Positions 45,047-54,300 of a DNA stretch of 64,000 bases are shown piece after piece. The DNA lies in NCBI RefSeq assembly GCF_947258355.1, contig NZ_CAMYIC010000036.1:21360-85359 (forward strand), read 5' to 3'. The notes beneath the pieces are model-generated. The model was given only the letters and a program-made list of their open reading frames with translations, ran no database searches and was not told the DNA's origin. The stretch comes from an uncultured Allomuricauda sp. (GTDB lineage Bacteria; Bacteroidota; Bacteroidia; Flavobacteriales; Flavobacteriaceae). The stretch's first letter is position 1; the number at the start of each line of letters is the position of its first letter. Both the position numbers and the translations under genes were made by a program.

Positions 45047-45848
45047 AAGCATTGGGGTTTTAGGCTGCGGATGGCTGGGAATGCCCTTGGCCAAAATATT
45101 GATTGAAGATGGGTACACCGTTTATGGTACCACCACATCTTCCAAGAAGATGGATATTCTTGAGAACGAAGGGGTAAAGACATTCCTCATCCGCCTTACG
45201 GAAAATAATATCGAAGGAGACATACAAGGTTTTCTTTCCCATATCGAAACCTTGATCATCAATGTGCCGCCCAAACTTCGCGGTAAGAACACCGAAAACT
45301 TTGTAAAAAAGATGGGATTTCTGCATGCAGAAATAAAAAAAAGTAAAATCTCAAAAGTAATATTTGTGAGCAGTACCGCCGTTTATGGGGACGCAGAAGG
45401 TGAAGTTTCCGAAGAGTCGCCAACAGAACCTGTAACAGAATCGGGCAAGCAATTGATTGAGTGTGAAAAAATATTTCAGAACGATAAAAGTTTCAAAACC
45501 ACCATTATCAGGTTTGGAGGTTTGATCGGTCCAGACCGCCATCCTGTTACCATGCTATCGGGCAGGGAGAACCTAAGCGGAGGAAACCACCCCATCAACC
45601 TGATACACCTTCACGATTGCATCCACATCATTATTACCATATTAGAGGAAGGTTACTGGGGAGAAATATTTAATGGGGTTTATCCACATCATCCCAAAAA
45701 GCAGGTATACTATTTTGAAGAAGCTCAAAAAAGAGGGTTGCCTGCTCCCCATTACAAAACCGAATCATCCCAAAATAAAGGGAAATTGGTTCTCAGTAAG
45801 AACTTTTTAGAAAAAGGACATACGTTTAACACCTCTATTGTTTCCTAA
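45039..45848 (+). CDS. NAD-dependent epimerase/SDR (YeeZ-like), TTG start
   Basis: 269-residue SDR-family protein. The Rossmann start IGVLGCGWLGMPLAK (G-x-G-x2-G) is at residues 5-19. The region VIFVSSTAVYGDAEGEV near 108 gives a serine and tyrosine in positions typical of the family, and IIRFGGLIGPDRHP near 155 follows. This is the YeeZ/'SDR a' group of sugar-nucleotide epimerase-like proteins with unknown substrate. Start: TTG at 45039, within the end of the preceding gene (8-bp overlap). No ATG is close enough to keep the Rossmann motif, so TTG is preferred. Confidence 0.8.
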   Translation: MNKSIGVLGCGWLGMPLAKILIEDGYTVYGTTTSSKKMDILENEGVKTFLIRLTENNIEGDIQGFLSHIETLIINVPPKLRGKNTENFVKKMGFLHAEIKKSKISKVIFVSSTAVYGDAEGEVSEESPTEPVTESGKQLIECEKIFQNDKSFKTTIIRFGGLIGPDRHPVTMLSGRENLSGGNHPINLIHLHDCIHIIITILEEGYWGEIFNGVYPHHPKKQVYYFEEAQKRGLPAPHYKTESSQNKGKLVLSKNFLEKGHTFNTSIVS

Positions 45849-45902
45849 AAATCCCCATCATCACTTATTGAATTCTTAACAGCTAGGTTGGGATTATTTT
45901 GT

Positions 45903-45910
45903 TAGATTTG
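45903..45910 (+). promoter_or_regulatory. -7 box (TAGATTTG)
   Basis: Perfect TAnnTTTG 20 bp before the ATG at 45931. A TTG lies about 15 bp upstream, shorter than the usual spacing, so the -33 element is uncertain. Confidence 0.5.
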
Positions 45911-45930
45911 GCGCACTAAATTGAAGATCA

Positions 45931-46632
45931 ATGAAAAAGACCGTACTCTTATTGCTCCTTTTGGTGGGGTTTAGTGGTATTTCGCAAACAAACGATGCCC
46001 TTTTAAAGCATTACAGGGCCTATTATAATGAAATGCGCTTACAAGGCGATGTAAATGGTGTGATAAGTGCTTTGACACACCTGAACGTTATCGCCCCATC
46101 CAAAGAGCGAAGGGACACCTTGGCCTTTGTATACATGAACAATGGCAAACATATGCAAGCCTTGAACACCATAGGGATAGAAAAGAATGCCGATGACTCT
46201 GACCTTGCGGTACAAGTAAAGGCCTTTTCCCTAAAGGCTCTGAACCAGCCTAAAAGGGCATTGGAGCATTTCGAGGAATTGAATTCCAGAAATCCATCAC
46301 CCTATTTGGCCTATGAAATGGCCGATTTGAAAATACAGACTGGTGATATGGCCGGGGCCGTTTCCAATATCGATTATGGTATCGCCAACTCTACGGATGA
46401 AATGAAGTATGCCTTCTATGAAAGACAGCAGCCGTACGAGGTTCCACTTAAAGCTGCTTTCTACCACTTAAAAGGATTGGCCGATTTTAATCAGAACAAG
46501 GAAAATATTGATGGTGCTATTGCATCCATTGACGAAGCGCTTAAAATTGCCCCGAACTTTAACTTGGCGAGCCTAAGTAAGCAGGCGCTGGAATCCAGGA
46601 AAAAAGAAGCTGCCGAGGGAGCCGAAAACTAA
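45931..46632 (+). CDS. Exported tetratricopeptide-like protein
   Basis: 233-residue exported protein with a signal peptide (KKTVLLLLLLVGFSGIS, then QTNDA). The mature part is helical with TPR-like units: LAFVYMNNGKHMQALNTIG, KAFSLKALNQPKRALEHFEELN, YEMADLKIQTGDMAGAVSNID and GLADFNQNKENIDGAIASIDEALKIAP. These mediate protein contacts. The C-terminus is charged (RKKEAAEGAEN). It converges with the following minus-strand gene, the stops being 2 bp apart. Role unknown. Confidence 0.75.
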   Translation: MKKTVLLLLLLVGFSGISQTNDALLKHYRAYYNEMRLQGDVNGVISALTHLNVIAPSKERRDTLAFVYMNNGKHMQALNTIGIEKNADDSDLAVQVKAFSLKALNQPKRALEHFEELNSRNPSPYLAYEMADLKIQTGDMAGAVSNIDYGIANSTDEMKYAFYERQQPYEVPLKAAFYHLKGLADFNQNKENIDGAIASIDEALKIAPNFNLASLSKQALESRKKEAAEGAEN

Positions 46633-46634
46633 AA

Positions 46635-47138
46635 CTATTGCTTCTTCTTTAGTTCTAGCAGTAGCTCATTATCCTTTTCTTCCTTGATTTGGATGAGTTC
46701 CGCCACATTTTCGTTAGGGACTGCTATCGATAATACATAATGGGCAATTTTCCATTGCCCATTTACTTTTTTAAGTACTCCCGAGCCACGACAAATCTTC
46801 ATTTGAGTGTCCAAAAGTTCATCAAACCAAGCAAAGGTTTTGGATTCGTTCAGATAAATATTTCGCTGTACCGAAGTAAAGCTCCATGCCTTTCCTCTAT
46901 CAAAATAGGGTTTGGAAAATGCTCTAAACTCATCGTTCTGCCAATTTTCCATAGCGTCGGTACCCAAAAACACTCCATCCTTGGTCATTTTACCGAAATA
47001 GGCATCAAAATCAGCATTGGCGGCGGCCATATGCCAACCATCCAATACTTCGTTGATTTTTTGTTCTTCCGAATTTTGGGCAAATACCGTTACCGAAGTA
47101 AGTAACAGCACCAATACTGCTATTTTATGTTTCATCAA
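46635..47138 (-). CDS. Exported SnoaL/NTF2-like protein
   Basis: 167-residue protein with a signal peptide (MKHKIAVLVLLLTSVTVFA, then QNSEEQ) and an NTF2/SnoaL_3-like domain: EVLDGWHMAAANADFDAYFGKMTKDGVFLGTDAMENW at ~29-66 and LKKVNGQWKIAHYVLSIAVPNEN near 122-145. The fold is a cone-like alpha/beta barrel that may bind small molecules or act as an enzyme such as an isomerase. The start lies 14 bp inside the upstream lipoprotein gene, so the two are co-translated. Confidence 0.75.
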   Translation of the reverse strand: MMKHKIAVLVLLLTSVTVFAQNSEEQKINEVLDGWHMAAANADFDAYFGKMTKDGVFLGTDAMENWQNDEFRAFSKPYFDRGKAWSFTSVQRNIYLNESKTFAWFDELLDTQMKICRGSGVLKKVNGQWKIAHYVLSIAVPNENVAELIQIKEEKDNELLLELKKKQ

Positions 47139-47622
47139 GAATAAGTTTTTTGTCCAGCTGGCTGTTCATAATCACATTTAACTGTCGGCGGATATCGTTA
47201 TAGGCTTCCAACATTTTCACGGTTGGTTCTGTGGTTGGTTGATTTTCCAATATGCTGGCTTTGGCCTTGTATAAAAAAGTACGAAGCACTCGTTGCCTAC
47301 TTTTTACTTGGAAAGTATCAAATAGCTCAGGGTACTCTCCATCTTCCATATTCTTTTCCTTTTCTATGAGGTCATCGATGGCCAAGGCTAAATCTTCATT
47401 ATTAGTGGCTTTGTAGAGTACATCAATGCTCGCATTCAGTGCCTTGAACTCTTCCCATTTTTCAGCTATGGCCGTTGCTTCCGGATTTAGTCCAATTTTA
47501 TCCGGTATTTTCTGATAATTGAATTCCAATTCCTGATTATCCACCACAGCAGTGGCTTTTTGGTTCTTTTTGCAAGCACTGAAAACCATGACCAAGATAA
47601 ATATGCCTAACAATTTTCGCAT
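47125..47622 (-). CDS. Lipoprotein of unknown function
   Basis: 165-residue lipoprotein. The lipobox is VFSAC near residues 13-17, followed by KKNQK, so it is lipid-anchored in the envelope. The mature part is helical and charged (NQELEFNYQKIPDKIGLNPEA, NNEDLALAIDDLIEKEKNM, RTFLYKAKASILENQP). It overlaps the SnoaL-like gene by 14 bp, suggesting the two work together. No family recognised. Confidence 0.65.
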   Translation of the reverse strand: MRKLLGIFILVMVFSACKKNQKATAVVDNQELEFNYQKIPDKIGLNPEATAIAEKWEEFKALNASIDVLYKATNNEDLALAIDDLIEKEKNMEDGEYPELFDTFQVKSRQRVLRTFLYKAKASILENQPTTEPTVKMLEAYNDIRRQLNVIMNSQLDKKLILDET

Positions 47623-47650
47623 AAGCGAATGTACAAATTTTAATAAAGGG

Positions 47651-47658
47651 TATCTTTG
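47651..47658 (+). promoter_or_regulatory. -7 box (TATCTTTG) of tdh
   Basis: Perfect TAnnTTTG 28 bp before the ATG at 47687. Confidence 0.55.
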
Positions 47659-47686
47659 CCATTAAACTAAATTAACTTCGATTTTA

Positions 47687-48628
47687 ATGCACAAACCCAT
47701 TTTGATAATCGGCGCATGTGGCCAAATTGGTACTGAACTTACTTTCGAACTCCGAAACAAATATGGCGCCGAAAACGTAATTGCAAGTGATATTAGAGAA
47801 GGTAGTGAAGCACTAATGCAGTCAGGCCCTTTTGAGCTTTTGGACGCTACCAATTACGCGGCCATCGAAGATGTGGTGATGCACTACGAAATTGATGAGG
47901 TTTATTTAATGGCGGCCATGCTAAGTGCCACCGCGGAGAAGTTTCCGATGCGTGCATGGAACCTTAATATGAATTCCCTGTTCAATGTGCTCAACTTGGC
48001 GAAGGAAAAGAAAATTTCCAAAGTATTCTGGCCATCCAGCATAGCTGTTTTTGGCCCTAACACCCCTAAAGAAAATACACCTCAGAGTACTATTATGGAG
48101 CCTAGTACTGTTTATGGCATCAGCAAACAATCTGGAGAACGTTGGTGCGAGTATTACAATAAAAAATATGGGGTTGATGTTAGAAGTGTCCGATATCCGG
48201 GATTGATCAGCTGGAAGACCATGCCTGGTGGCGGCACTACCGATTATGCCGTGGAAATTTACCACGAAGCTTTAAAAAAAGGGTCATACGAATGTTTTCT
48301 GGACAGCGACACGGAGCTTCCCATGATGTATATGGACGATGCCATTAGGGCAACCATAAGCCTAATGGATTCTCCATCAGAAAAAATCAAAGTTAGGTCT
48401 TCCTATAATTTGGCGGGCATGAGCTTTACCCCGAAACAAATGGCAGAAAGTATTGCTAAACACATTTCCGGTTTTAAAATAAGCTACGCTCCTGATTTTA
48501 GACAGGAAATTGCCGATTCTTGGCCAAGCAGTATCGACGATTCCTCGGCCAGGGAACAGTGGGGTTGGGAACCAAGATTTGATTTGGACCAAACCACTAT
48601 CGAAATGCTTAAAAATTTAAAGAAATAG
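47687..48628 (+). CDS. tdh: L-threonine 3-dehydrogenase, SDR type
   Basis: 313-residue extended SDR. The nucleotide motif GACGQIGTEL is at 8-17. PSSIAVFGP near 116 gives the catalytic Ser, and STVYGISKQSG near 140 the YxxxK pair. The family-specific segment DVRSVRYPGLISWKTMPGGGTTDYAVEIYHEAL near 165-197 is characteristic of the Flavobacterium/Cytophaga-type (epimerase-related) L-threonine dehydrogenases. It oxidises threonine to 2-amino-3-ketobutyrate, which then gives glycine and acetyl-CoA. UDP-sugar epimerases share the fold but not this segment. It is a single-gene unit with a good promoter. Confidence 0.88.
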   Translation: MHKPILIIGACGQIGTELTFELRNKYGAENVIASDIREGSEALMQSGPFELLDATNYAAIEDVVMHYEIDEVYLMAAMLSATAEKFPMRAWNLNMNSLFNVLNLAKEKKISKVFWPSSIAVFGPNTPKENTPQSTIMEPSTVYGISKQSGERWCEYYNKKYGVDVRSVRYPGLISWKTMPGGGTTDYAVEIYHEALKKGSYECFLDSDTELPMMYMDDAIRATISLMDSPSEKIKVRSSYNLAGMSFTPKQMAESIAKHISGFKISYAPDFRQEIADSWPSSIDDSSAREQWGWEPRFDLDQTTIEMLKNLKK

Positions 48629-48632
48629 GGGG

Positions 48633-48953
48633 TCAATCCACATCGTCCTCTTCGGATTCAGAAAAATCCTCGTCGTCCTCAGGGATTTTGTCATAGTCTT
48701 CGGAATCAAAACCATCATCGTCATCATCCTCATCGAAATCGGCCATGGTCCGCTCTAACTTGGAACTGATTTTTACGAGATACTTGGTGTCCTCTGTAGA
48801 AACCTCCACAGCCTCTATATATTCTCCTTTAAGGTTTTTGAAGTTGATCACATCATCGTCCCCATAACCATCGGGGTATTTTTCCACCAAAAGCTTGAGT
48901 ACCTCGGAGGTCAGTTTTTTATAGTCTACAATTACGCGTTTGAGGTTGTTCAT
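48633..48953 (-). CDS. Small acidic-tailed protein
   Basis: 106-residue protein. The N-terminal half is basic and conserved-looking (MNNLKRVIVDYKKLTSEVLKLLVEKYPDG, then NFKNLKGEYIEAVEVSTEDTKYLVKI). The last ~30 residues are a run of Asp and Glu (DEDDDDDGFDSEDYDKIPEDDEDFSESEED). It is cytoplasmic. I start at the ATG at 48953, as the open frame upstream to 49058 is unconserved. Acidic tails of this type mimic DNA or bind basic proteins, but no function is known. It ends 4 bp from the tdh stop on the other strand. Confidence 0.6.
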   Translation of the reverse strand: MNNLKRVIVDYKKLTSEVLKLLVEKYPDGYGDDDVINFKNLKGEYIEAVEVSTEDTKYLVKISSKLERTMADFDEDDDDDGFDSEDYDKIPEDDEDFSESEEDDVD

Positions 48954-49113
48954 GATGTCGTGATTACTTCTTGTCCTAAGCCAGGACAAATGTGATTGTA
49001 TGGAAAAATTATAAAAAAAATCTTGGCTTGTCAAAATTGGGGCGATTTTATCGACCAAAAATCATGTTAACTTAAAGATGGTATTAAAAAAGAGTGAAGC
49101 ACTAAAGTAAAAG

Positions 49114-49185
49114 TAGCCCCGGCAAGAATCGAACTTGCATCTAAAGTTTAGGAAACTTCTATTCTATCCATTGAACTACGGGGCC
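49114..49185 (-). tRNA. tRNA-Arg (anticodon CCT)
   Basis: 72-nt cloverleaf on the minus strand. The acceptor stem pairs GGCCCCG with CGGGGCT (one G-U), and the discriminator is A. The D-arm begins TAGTTCAATGG. The anticodon stem GAAGT/ACTTT encloses loop TTCCTAA, anticodon CCT (reads AGG). The T-arm is GCAAG-TTCGATT-CTTGC. CCA is not encoded. No other RNA gene is adjacent. Confidence 0.93.
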
Positions 49186-49282
49186 ATCCATAAAAAATGG
49201 ACTGCAAAAATATGGTTTTTTGAAAAACTTTTCGCAGACTGGAATCAATTTAAGATGATTTTCAATTGGAGTGTATAAAGAA

Positions 49283-49693
49283 CTATCCAACAGCTCTTCT
49301 TTTCTCCTCTTCTTTCAGGATTTTCTCCAAATACGAACGAGACAACGGTTTGTCCACATAACCCGCAATCAATCCATGGCCCTTCGCGATTGTACGGTCT
49401 GTTGCATTAGTGAAAGCCGAAAGTACATAAACACTCGGAAGTTCGTGCTCTTTGAACAAATTCTGAAGGTTCTTCAAGAAATCCCATCCATTCATTCCAT
49501 CCATCACAAGGTCCAAAAAGATGATGTCCGGCAATCGGTTGTTTTCTTCTATTAAACTAAAACAGGCTTGGATTCCCTCTTCTCCACTGGAACAGGTAAC
49601 AATATCAAAATCACCTGGAGATTGCTGTATACAGTATCTGGTCGCAAACTGCGACACCAAATCATCGTCTATAATAAACGTGGTGAGCTTCAT
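49283..49693 (-). CDS. Single-domain response regulator
   Basis: 136-residue CheY-like receiver with no output domain. The acidic pocket is in FIIDDDLVSQF at residues 5-15, the phospho-acceptor Asp in IIFLDLVMDGMNGW near 58, the conserved Ser/Thr in YVLSAFTN near 90, and the Lys in GYVDKPLS near 110. It probably works by protein-protein contact or as a phosphorelay step. I start at the ATG at 49693 (MKLTTF). The frame is open upstream to 49723. No histidine kinase is in the window. It is separated from the YeeE/YedE operon by a stem-loop region. Confidence 0.85.
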   Translation of the reverse strand: MKLTTFIIDDDLVSQFATRYCIQQSPGDFDIVTCSSGEEGIQACFSLIEENNRLPDIIFLDLVMDGMNGWDFLKNLQNLFKEHELPSVYVLSAFTNATDRTIAKGHGLIAGYVDKPLSRSYLEKILKEEEKRRAVG

Positions 49694-49736
49694 GTAGGGA
49701 CTATTAAGTAAGTTTTGGGACAACCAAAGCTATAAG

Positions 49737-49790
49737 CTTAACGCCAACGAACCATTGATTTTCGTTGTTTGGCCCAAATATCCCGTTAAG
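49737..49790. repeat. Nested inverted repeats between response regulator and YeeE/YedE genes
   Basis: Outer arms CTTAACG (49737-49743) and CGTTAAG (49784-49790), inner arms CAACGAA (49745-49751) and TTCGTTG (49761-49767). There is no T-run, so it is not a clear terminator. It may end the sulfur-transport operon or shape the response-regulator leader. Confidence 0.35.
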
Positions 49791-49796
49791 TCAACC

Positions 49797-50210
49797 TTAA
49801 TGCGGCAATTTACCTCTTAAAATACCATAAACAAAGGCTCCAATTAGTGCACCCACAAGTACAATGATTATAGGCCAATACCCTGCCCCAACCAAAATAT
49901 ACATAGGTCCTGGACACGCACCTGCCAAAGCCCAACCCAAACCAAAAAGGGTTCCCCCAATAATGTATCTGGCAAATGTTTTTTCCTTGTCCGGTATGCT
50001 AATAATCTCTCCAGAGAACGATTTTATCTTGGATTTCTTTATCAAAGAAACCAAAACAACACCCACAGCCAAAGCAGAACCAATAATCCCGTACATATGA
50101 AAGGAATCAAACTGGAACATTTCATAAATCCTGAACCAAGAAGCTGCTTCGGATTTATACAAAACGATTCCCAAGCATGTACCTACGATGATGTATGCCA
50201 AATTCTTCAT
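49797..50210 (-). CDS. YeeE/YedE (DUF6691-like) sulfur transporter, small subunit
   Basis: 137-residue membrane protein with about four helices and the signature GACPGPMYILVGAG near residues 99-112. YeeE/YedE (TsuA-type) proteins carry thiosulfate or a related sulfur species through conserved Cys. The second half-size gene starts upstream and overlaps by 4 bp (ATGA), so the pair together makes the length of one full transporter. Last gene of the long operon that begins with tolC. The transported species is inferred from the family. Confidence 0.82.
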   Translation of the reverse strand: MKNLAYIIVGTCLGIVLYKSEAASWFRIYEMFQFDSFHMYGIIGSALAVGVVLVSLIKKSKIKSFSGEIISIPDKEKTFARYIIGGTLFGLGWALAGACPGPMYILVGAGYWPIIIVLVGALIGAFVYGILRGKLPH

Positions 50211-50764
50211 GATGAAAAGATTAAGGGAAACAATAGATGAACCATAATAAGTCCACCGATAAAAAATCCGATTACCGCTATTAAGGAAGGTCGCTGCAAA
50301 TTACTCAGGCCAGAGATGGCATGTCCAGAAGTACATCCACCGGCATAACGCGTTCCAAATCCCACCAAAAAACCAGCTATTAAAAGTATTGCCCATACAA
50401 TTGGATCAGTAAGGGAATCCAAACCAAACAATTCGGTGGGCAAATAGGCCTTTCCAGCACTATCAAAACCAAGCTCGTTGAGTTTTACGACCGTCTCCTC
50501 GGAAATATCCACAGCAGGATTGGGCGAAAGCCAATTGGCTCCCAAAAACCCTCCTATGGCAGAGCCAAGAACCACCAAGAGGTTCCATCGTTTGGATTTC
50601 ACATCCACTTTGAAGTAATCTGTAAATTTCCCTGCCCCTCCCATGGAACAAAACGTTTCCAGGTTGGAGGACATTCCGAATTTTTTGCCCATTAAGATCA
50701 ATACGGCCATGATCAGGGCTATAAGGGGCCCTGATACATACCAAGGCCAAGGTTGATAAAGCAT
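50207..50764 (-). CDS. YeeE/YedE sulfur transporter, larger subunit
   Basis: 185-residue membrane protein with about four or five helices. It starts [16 protein letters not shown], has [12 protein letters not shown] near 41-52, and carries the conserved Cys signature [16 protein letters not shown] near 140. It pairs with the small subunit (4-bp overlap). Its start codon lies inside the right arm (minus-strand reading) of a perfect 14-bp inverted repeat (50757-50803). It is 78 bp downstream of the DUF2892 gene. Sulfide/thiosulfate context is supported by the SQR genes further upstream. Confidence 0.85.
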   Translation of the reverse strand: MLYQPWPWYVSGPLIALIMAVLILMGKKFGMSSNLETFCSMGGAGKFTDYFKVDVKSKRWNLLVVLGSAIGGFLGANWLSPNPAVDISEETVVKLNELGFDSAGKAYLPTELFGLDSLTDPIVWAILLIAGFLVGFGTRYAGGCTSGHAISGLSNLQRPSLIAVIGFFIGGLIMVHLLFPLIFSS

Positions 50765-50803
50765 TTTCGCGAGGTTTTTAACAAAGGTGGCGAAAATGCT
50801 TTA
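50757..50803 (-). promoter_or_regulatory. Perfect 14-bp inverted repeat enclosing the YeeE start codon
   Basis: TAAAGCATTTTCGC (50757-50770) and GCGAAAATGCTTTA (50790-50803), spacer 19 nt. In the minus-strand RNA the ATG at 50764 lies in the 3' arm, so the folded stem would hide the start codon. There is no T-run after it, so it is not a terminator. Confidence 0.65.
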
Positions 50804-50842
50804 AAAAACAAATTTGACTATTGTTTGAGCGTTGTTGTCATT

Positions 50843-51028
50843 TTAGTCCTTTACTTCGAACTTTTTTAGAATATCTTCCAACAGGCACCATTTGGTAAAC
50901 GATGACTGTAATAGATTGGCACCAACAAAAGCAGTAAACCAAAGCCAATTGATGTTTACATAAATGGCCAATATCAAACTAATCAATATAAAGGTTCCTG
51001 CTACTCCTCTTACGATTCTATTTTTCAT
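50843..51028 (-). CDS. DUF2892 membrane protein
   Basis: 61-residue protein with the YgaP-like transmembrane domain: MKNRIVRGVAGTFILISLIL at the N-terminus, a second hydrophobic segment (INWLWFTAFVGANLLQSSF), a Cys in KWCLLEDIL and a charged tail. In other bacteria DUF2892 often follows rhodanese domains in sulfur metabolism. It begins 11 bp after the PII-like gene in the same operon. A second DUF2892 gene lies at 63792-63998. Confidence 0.85.
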   Translation of the reverse strand: MKNRIVRGVAGTFILISLILAIYVNINWLWFTAFVGANLLQSSFTKWCLLEDILKKFEVKD

Positions 51029-51039
51029 ATTTTCTTTTT

Positions 51040-51345
51040 TTAAACAGTTCTTTCAATTGGTATTTCAACAGCTCTAATAGGATTGGTAGTTTCACTTTCC
51101 GTATTGAACTGCTTGATCAACCCAAACAATTCGGTCACTTTTTCTTCTTCTGTAAAGGAAAAGAACATATTGGATGCGGCCCCTCCCTTTTCACTGGGAA
51201 ACCAACTACTCGTATACATCAAAGGAGCTGCGCTTTTGTATCCATCAATATCAGATTCACTAAAGCTCTCCACACCTGCCTTTTTAAATAATTTAAAGAC
51301 CTGGCTTTTATATTCTTCCACCGTGGTAACAATGATCATTTTCAT
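51040..51345 (-). CDS. PII-like/CutA-fold small protein
   Basis: 101-residue cytoplasmic protein, KMIIVTTVEEYKSQVFKLFKKAGVESFSE then NMFFSFTEEEKVTELFGLIKQFN, with the beta-alpha-beta arrangement of PII-like/CutA proteins. It lacks the PII T-loop tyrosine region in recognisable form. I start at the ATG at 51345, 1 nt after the RND stop, so it is tightly coupled to the pump gene. The frame extends to 51369 but would then overlap. PII-like proteins next to transporters often bind nucleotides and gate them; a control role on the pump is inference. Confidence 0.6.
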   Translation of the reverse strand: MKMIIVTTVEEYKSQVFKLFKKAGVESFSESDIDGYKSAAPLMYTSSWFPSEKGGAASNMFFSFTEEEKVTELFGLIKQFNTESETTNPIRAVEIPIERTV

Positions 51346-51346
51346 C

Positions 51347-54300
51347 TTACTTGTAATTTTTGCGTTCAATCATGTAATAAACCAATGGGACTACCAATAG
51401 TGTCAAAACGGTAGATACTATGGTCCCTCCCATGAGTGATATGGCCAATCCTTGGAAAATAGGATCGAACAATATCACAAAAGCTCCTATAACAACAGTT
51501 CCCGCTGTAAGCAGAATTGGCGTAGTACGTACGGCACCTGCCTCTATTACTGCCTGTTTCAACGGAACATCCTCTTTTAACCTTAAATTGACAAAGTCAA
51601 TAAGCAGTACGGAGTTCCGCACCATAATACCTGCCAGAGCAATCATCCCGATAAAAGAAGTCGCGGTGAAGAATGCACCCAACAACCAGTGGCCCAAAAC
51701 AATACCGATAAGTGACAATGGTATGGCAACCATCATTACCATTGGGGCCTTAAAGTTTTGGAACCATCCCACGATCAACATATAGATGATTACGATCACA
51801 CCTAAGAATGCGATTCCCAAATCACGGAACACCTCCAAGGTAATCTGCCATTCTCCATCCCATTTTACGGTGTAGTCATCCTCAAATTGTGGCTGTTCCA
51901 TATACAATTCGTTGATGGAATATCCTTGTGGAAGTTCCAAGGCATTCAATTTGTCCGTCATGCCCAAAATAGCATAAACAGGACTTTCAAGTTCTCCTGC
52001 CATATCGGACATTACATAAACCACACGTTTCTGGTTTTTTCTATAGATACTCTTGGCCTTGGTTCCCTCCTTTATAGAAACCAAATCTCCTACAGATACC
52101 ATATTCCCTTGTTTTGATGCAATTTTCAATTGTTTGATTTCATCCAAACTGGATTTATCCTTCTCGCTTATGGACAAGACTATCCCGATTTGATCAAAAG
52201 CATCTTCCCTATAAATATGGGATACCGGCTGTTCGCGGAAAGCCATGGCCATCACCTGAACGATTTGCTTAGGAGTAACACCATATAGCATTGATTTTTC
52301 TTTATCGATCACAAAATCGTATTCGACTTGGTCATCTTCAACCATCCAATCCACATCCACAACATCGGTGGTATTGTTCAAAATACCCTTTACCTTATCG
52401 GCCAATGCAATTTGCTTATCGTAATCCGGACCGTATACCTCTGCTACAATTGTAGACAACACGGGAGGACCTGGTGGCACTTCTACAATCTTAATGTTCG
52501 CTTGATACTTTTCACCCAATTCCTGAATCTTGGGCCTCAACAGTTTGGCGATATCGTGGCTCTGCTCGCTTCTATCGTGCTTGTCAACAAGGTTCACCTG
52601 GATATCTGCCATATTACTACCACCACGAAGATCGTAGTGCCTAACCAATCCATTAAAGGTAATCGGTGCGGATGTACCCACATAGGTTTGATAGTTGACC
52701 ACTTCAGGTCTTGTGGATAGGTAGGCCCCTATTTCTTTTGTTACTGCCGATGTGCGTTCCAAAGTAGTTCCTTCGGGAAGGTCTATCACTACTTGAAATT
52801 CGTTCTTGTTGTCAAAAGGAAGCATTTTTACCGCTACCGACTTGGTGAAGAACATAGCTACGGAAGCCAACAGCAAGAAAAATGTAATTCCCAAGAACAT
52901 CCATCTTTTTTTGCCGCTCTCGATCAAGGGCCTTTCAAATCGAGCATACGCCTTATAGATGAAGGTATCTTGAATTTCTACAGGCTCTTTTTCCTTTTTC
53001 TTCTTTTTATCCTTCTCCCTTAGGAAGATGTATCCCAAATATGGAGTTATGGTCAATGCCACAAACAATGATAATAACATGGCTATAGATGCTCCGATAG
53101 GCATAGGAGACATATATGGGCCCATCAAACCGGATACGAATGCCATGGGCAATACGGATGCAATTACCGTAAAAGTTGCCAAAATGGTCGGGTTCCCTAC
53201 CTCGTTGATAGCATAAATAGCAGCATCCTTGAACGGCAAACGCTTAATTTTAAAGTGGCGATGCATGTTCTCCGCGATAATAATGGAGTCATCCACCACA
53301 ATACCGGTTACGAAAACCAAAGCGAACAAGGTGATTCGGTTCAATGTATAATCGAGCATATAATAGCTCAATAGGGTCAAAGCGAATGTGATGGGCACGG
53401 ATAGAAACACGACCAATCCGCCTCTCCATCCCATAGCCAACATTACCACAAAGGTTACAGCGATGATTGCTCCAATCAAGTGCATCAGCAATTCGGATAC
53501 TTTTTGGGAAGCAGTCTGACCGTAGTTTCGGGTGACCTCAACTTTTACCTCATCTGGAATAAGCGTAGTTTTAAGATGGTCCACTTTTTCCAACACCACA
53601 TCAGCAATCTTCATGGCGTCGGCACCTTTACGCTTTGCAATGGAAATGGTTACGGCCGGATATTCGGACCTAAAGGTTTCCGCCTTTTCACTGGCAGCTC
53701 CGAATCCGAGGGAAACATAGTTCTTCGGAAGCTCCGGGCCATCCAAAACCGTTGCCACCTGCTTTAAATAAATGGGCTGACCTTGTTTGGTGCCAACTAT
53801 CAGATTTTCCAAATCTTCTTTGGTCTCCAAAAAGTTTCCTGTACTAATATGGAACTCGGTATCGTTTGAAAGGAAATTGCCCGCATCCATTTGCTGGTTA
53901 TTGGCCTTGATCATTTGGGCAACGGCCAACATATCAACACCTGATTCGGCCATTTTCGCCTTATCGACAACCACTCGTAGCTGTGGACTGCGTCCTCCAA
54001 TCTTTTTGGTGATTGAAACACCATTTACTTTTTCGATTTCATTGATGAGCTCGCCCGAGATTTGCCTAAGTTCAAAATCATCGTACTCATCGCTCCAAAG
54101 AGTCAATGCCAACATGGGCACATCGTCAATGGCACGTGTCTTCACCAAGGGCATGGTAACCCCTTCGGGCATTTGGTCCATATGCTTATTGATCTCGTCG
54201 TACAAACGCACCAAAGACCTTTCAATATCCTCACCAACGTAGAACTGTACAATGGCCATCCCCTGCTCTTGCATAGAGGTGGTATATACATATTCCACGC

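Noticed and set aside
49797..50764. YeeE/YedE pair as one gene broken by a frameshift
   Set aside because: The 4-bp ATGA overlap and the known two-subunit arrangement of half-size YeeE/YedE proteins fit two intact genes.
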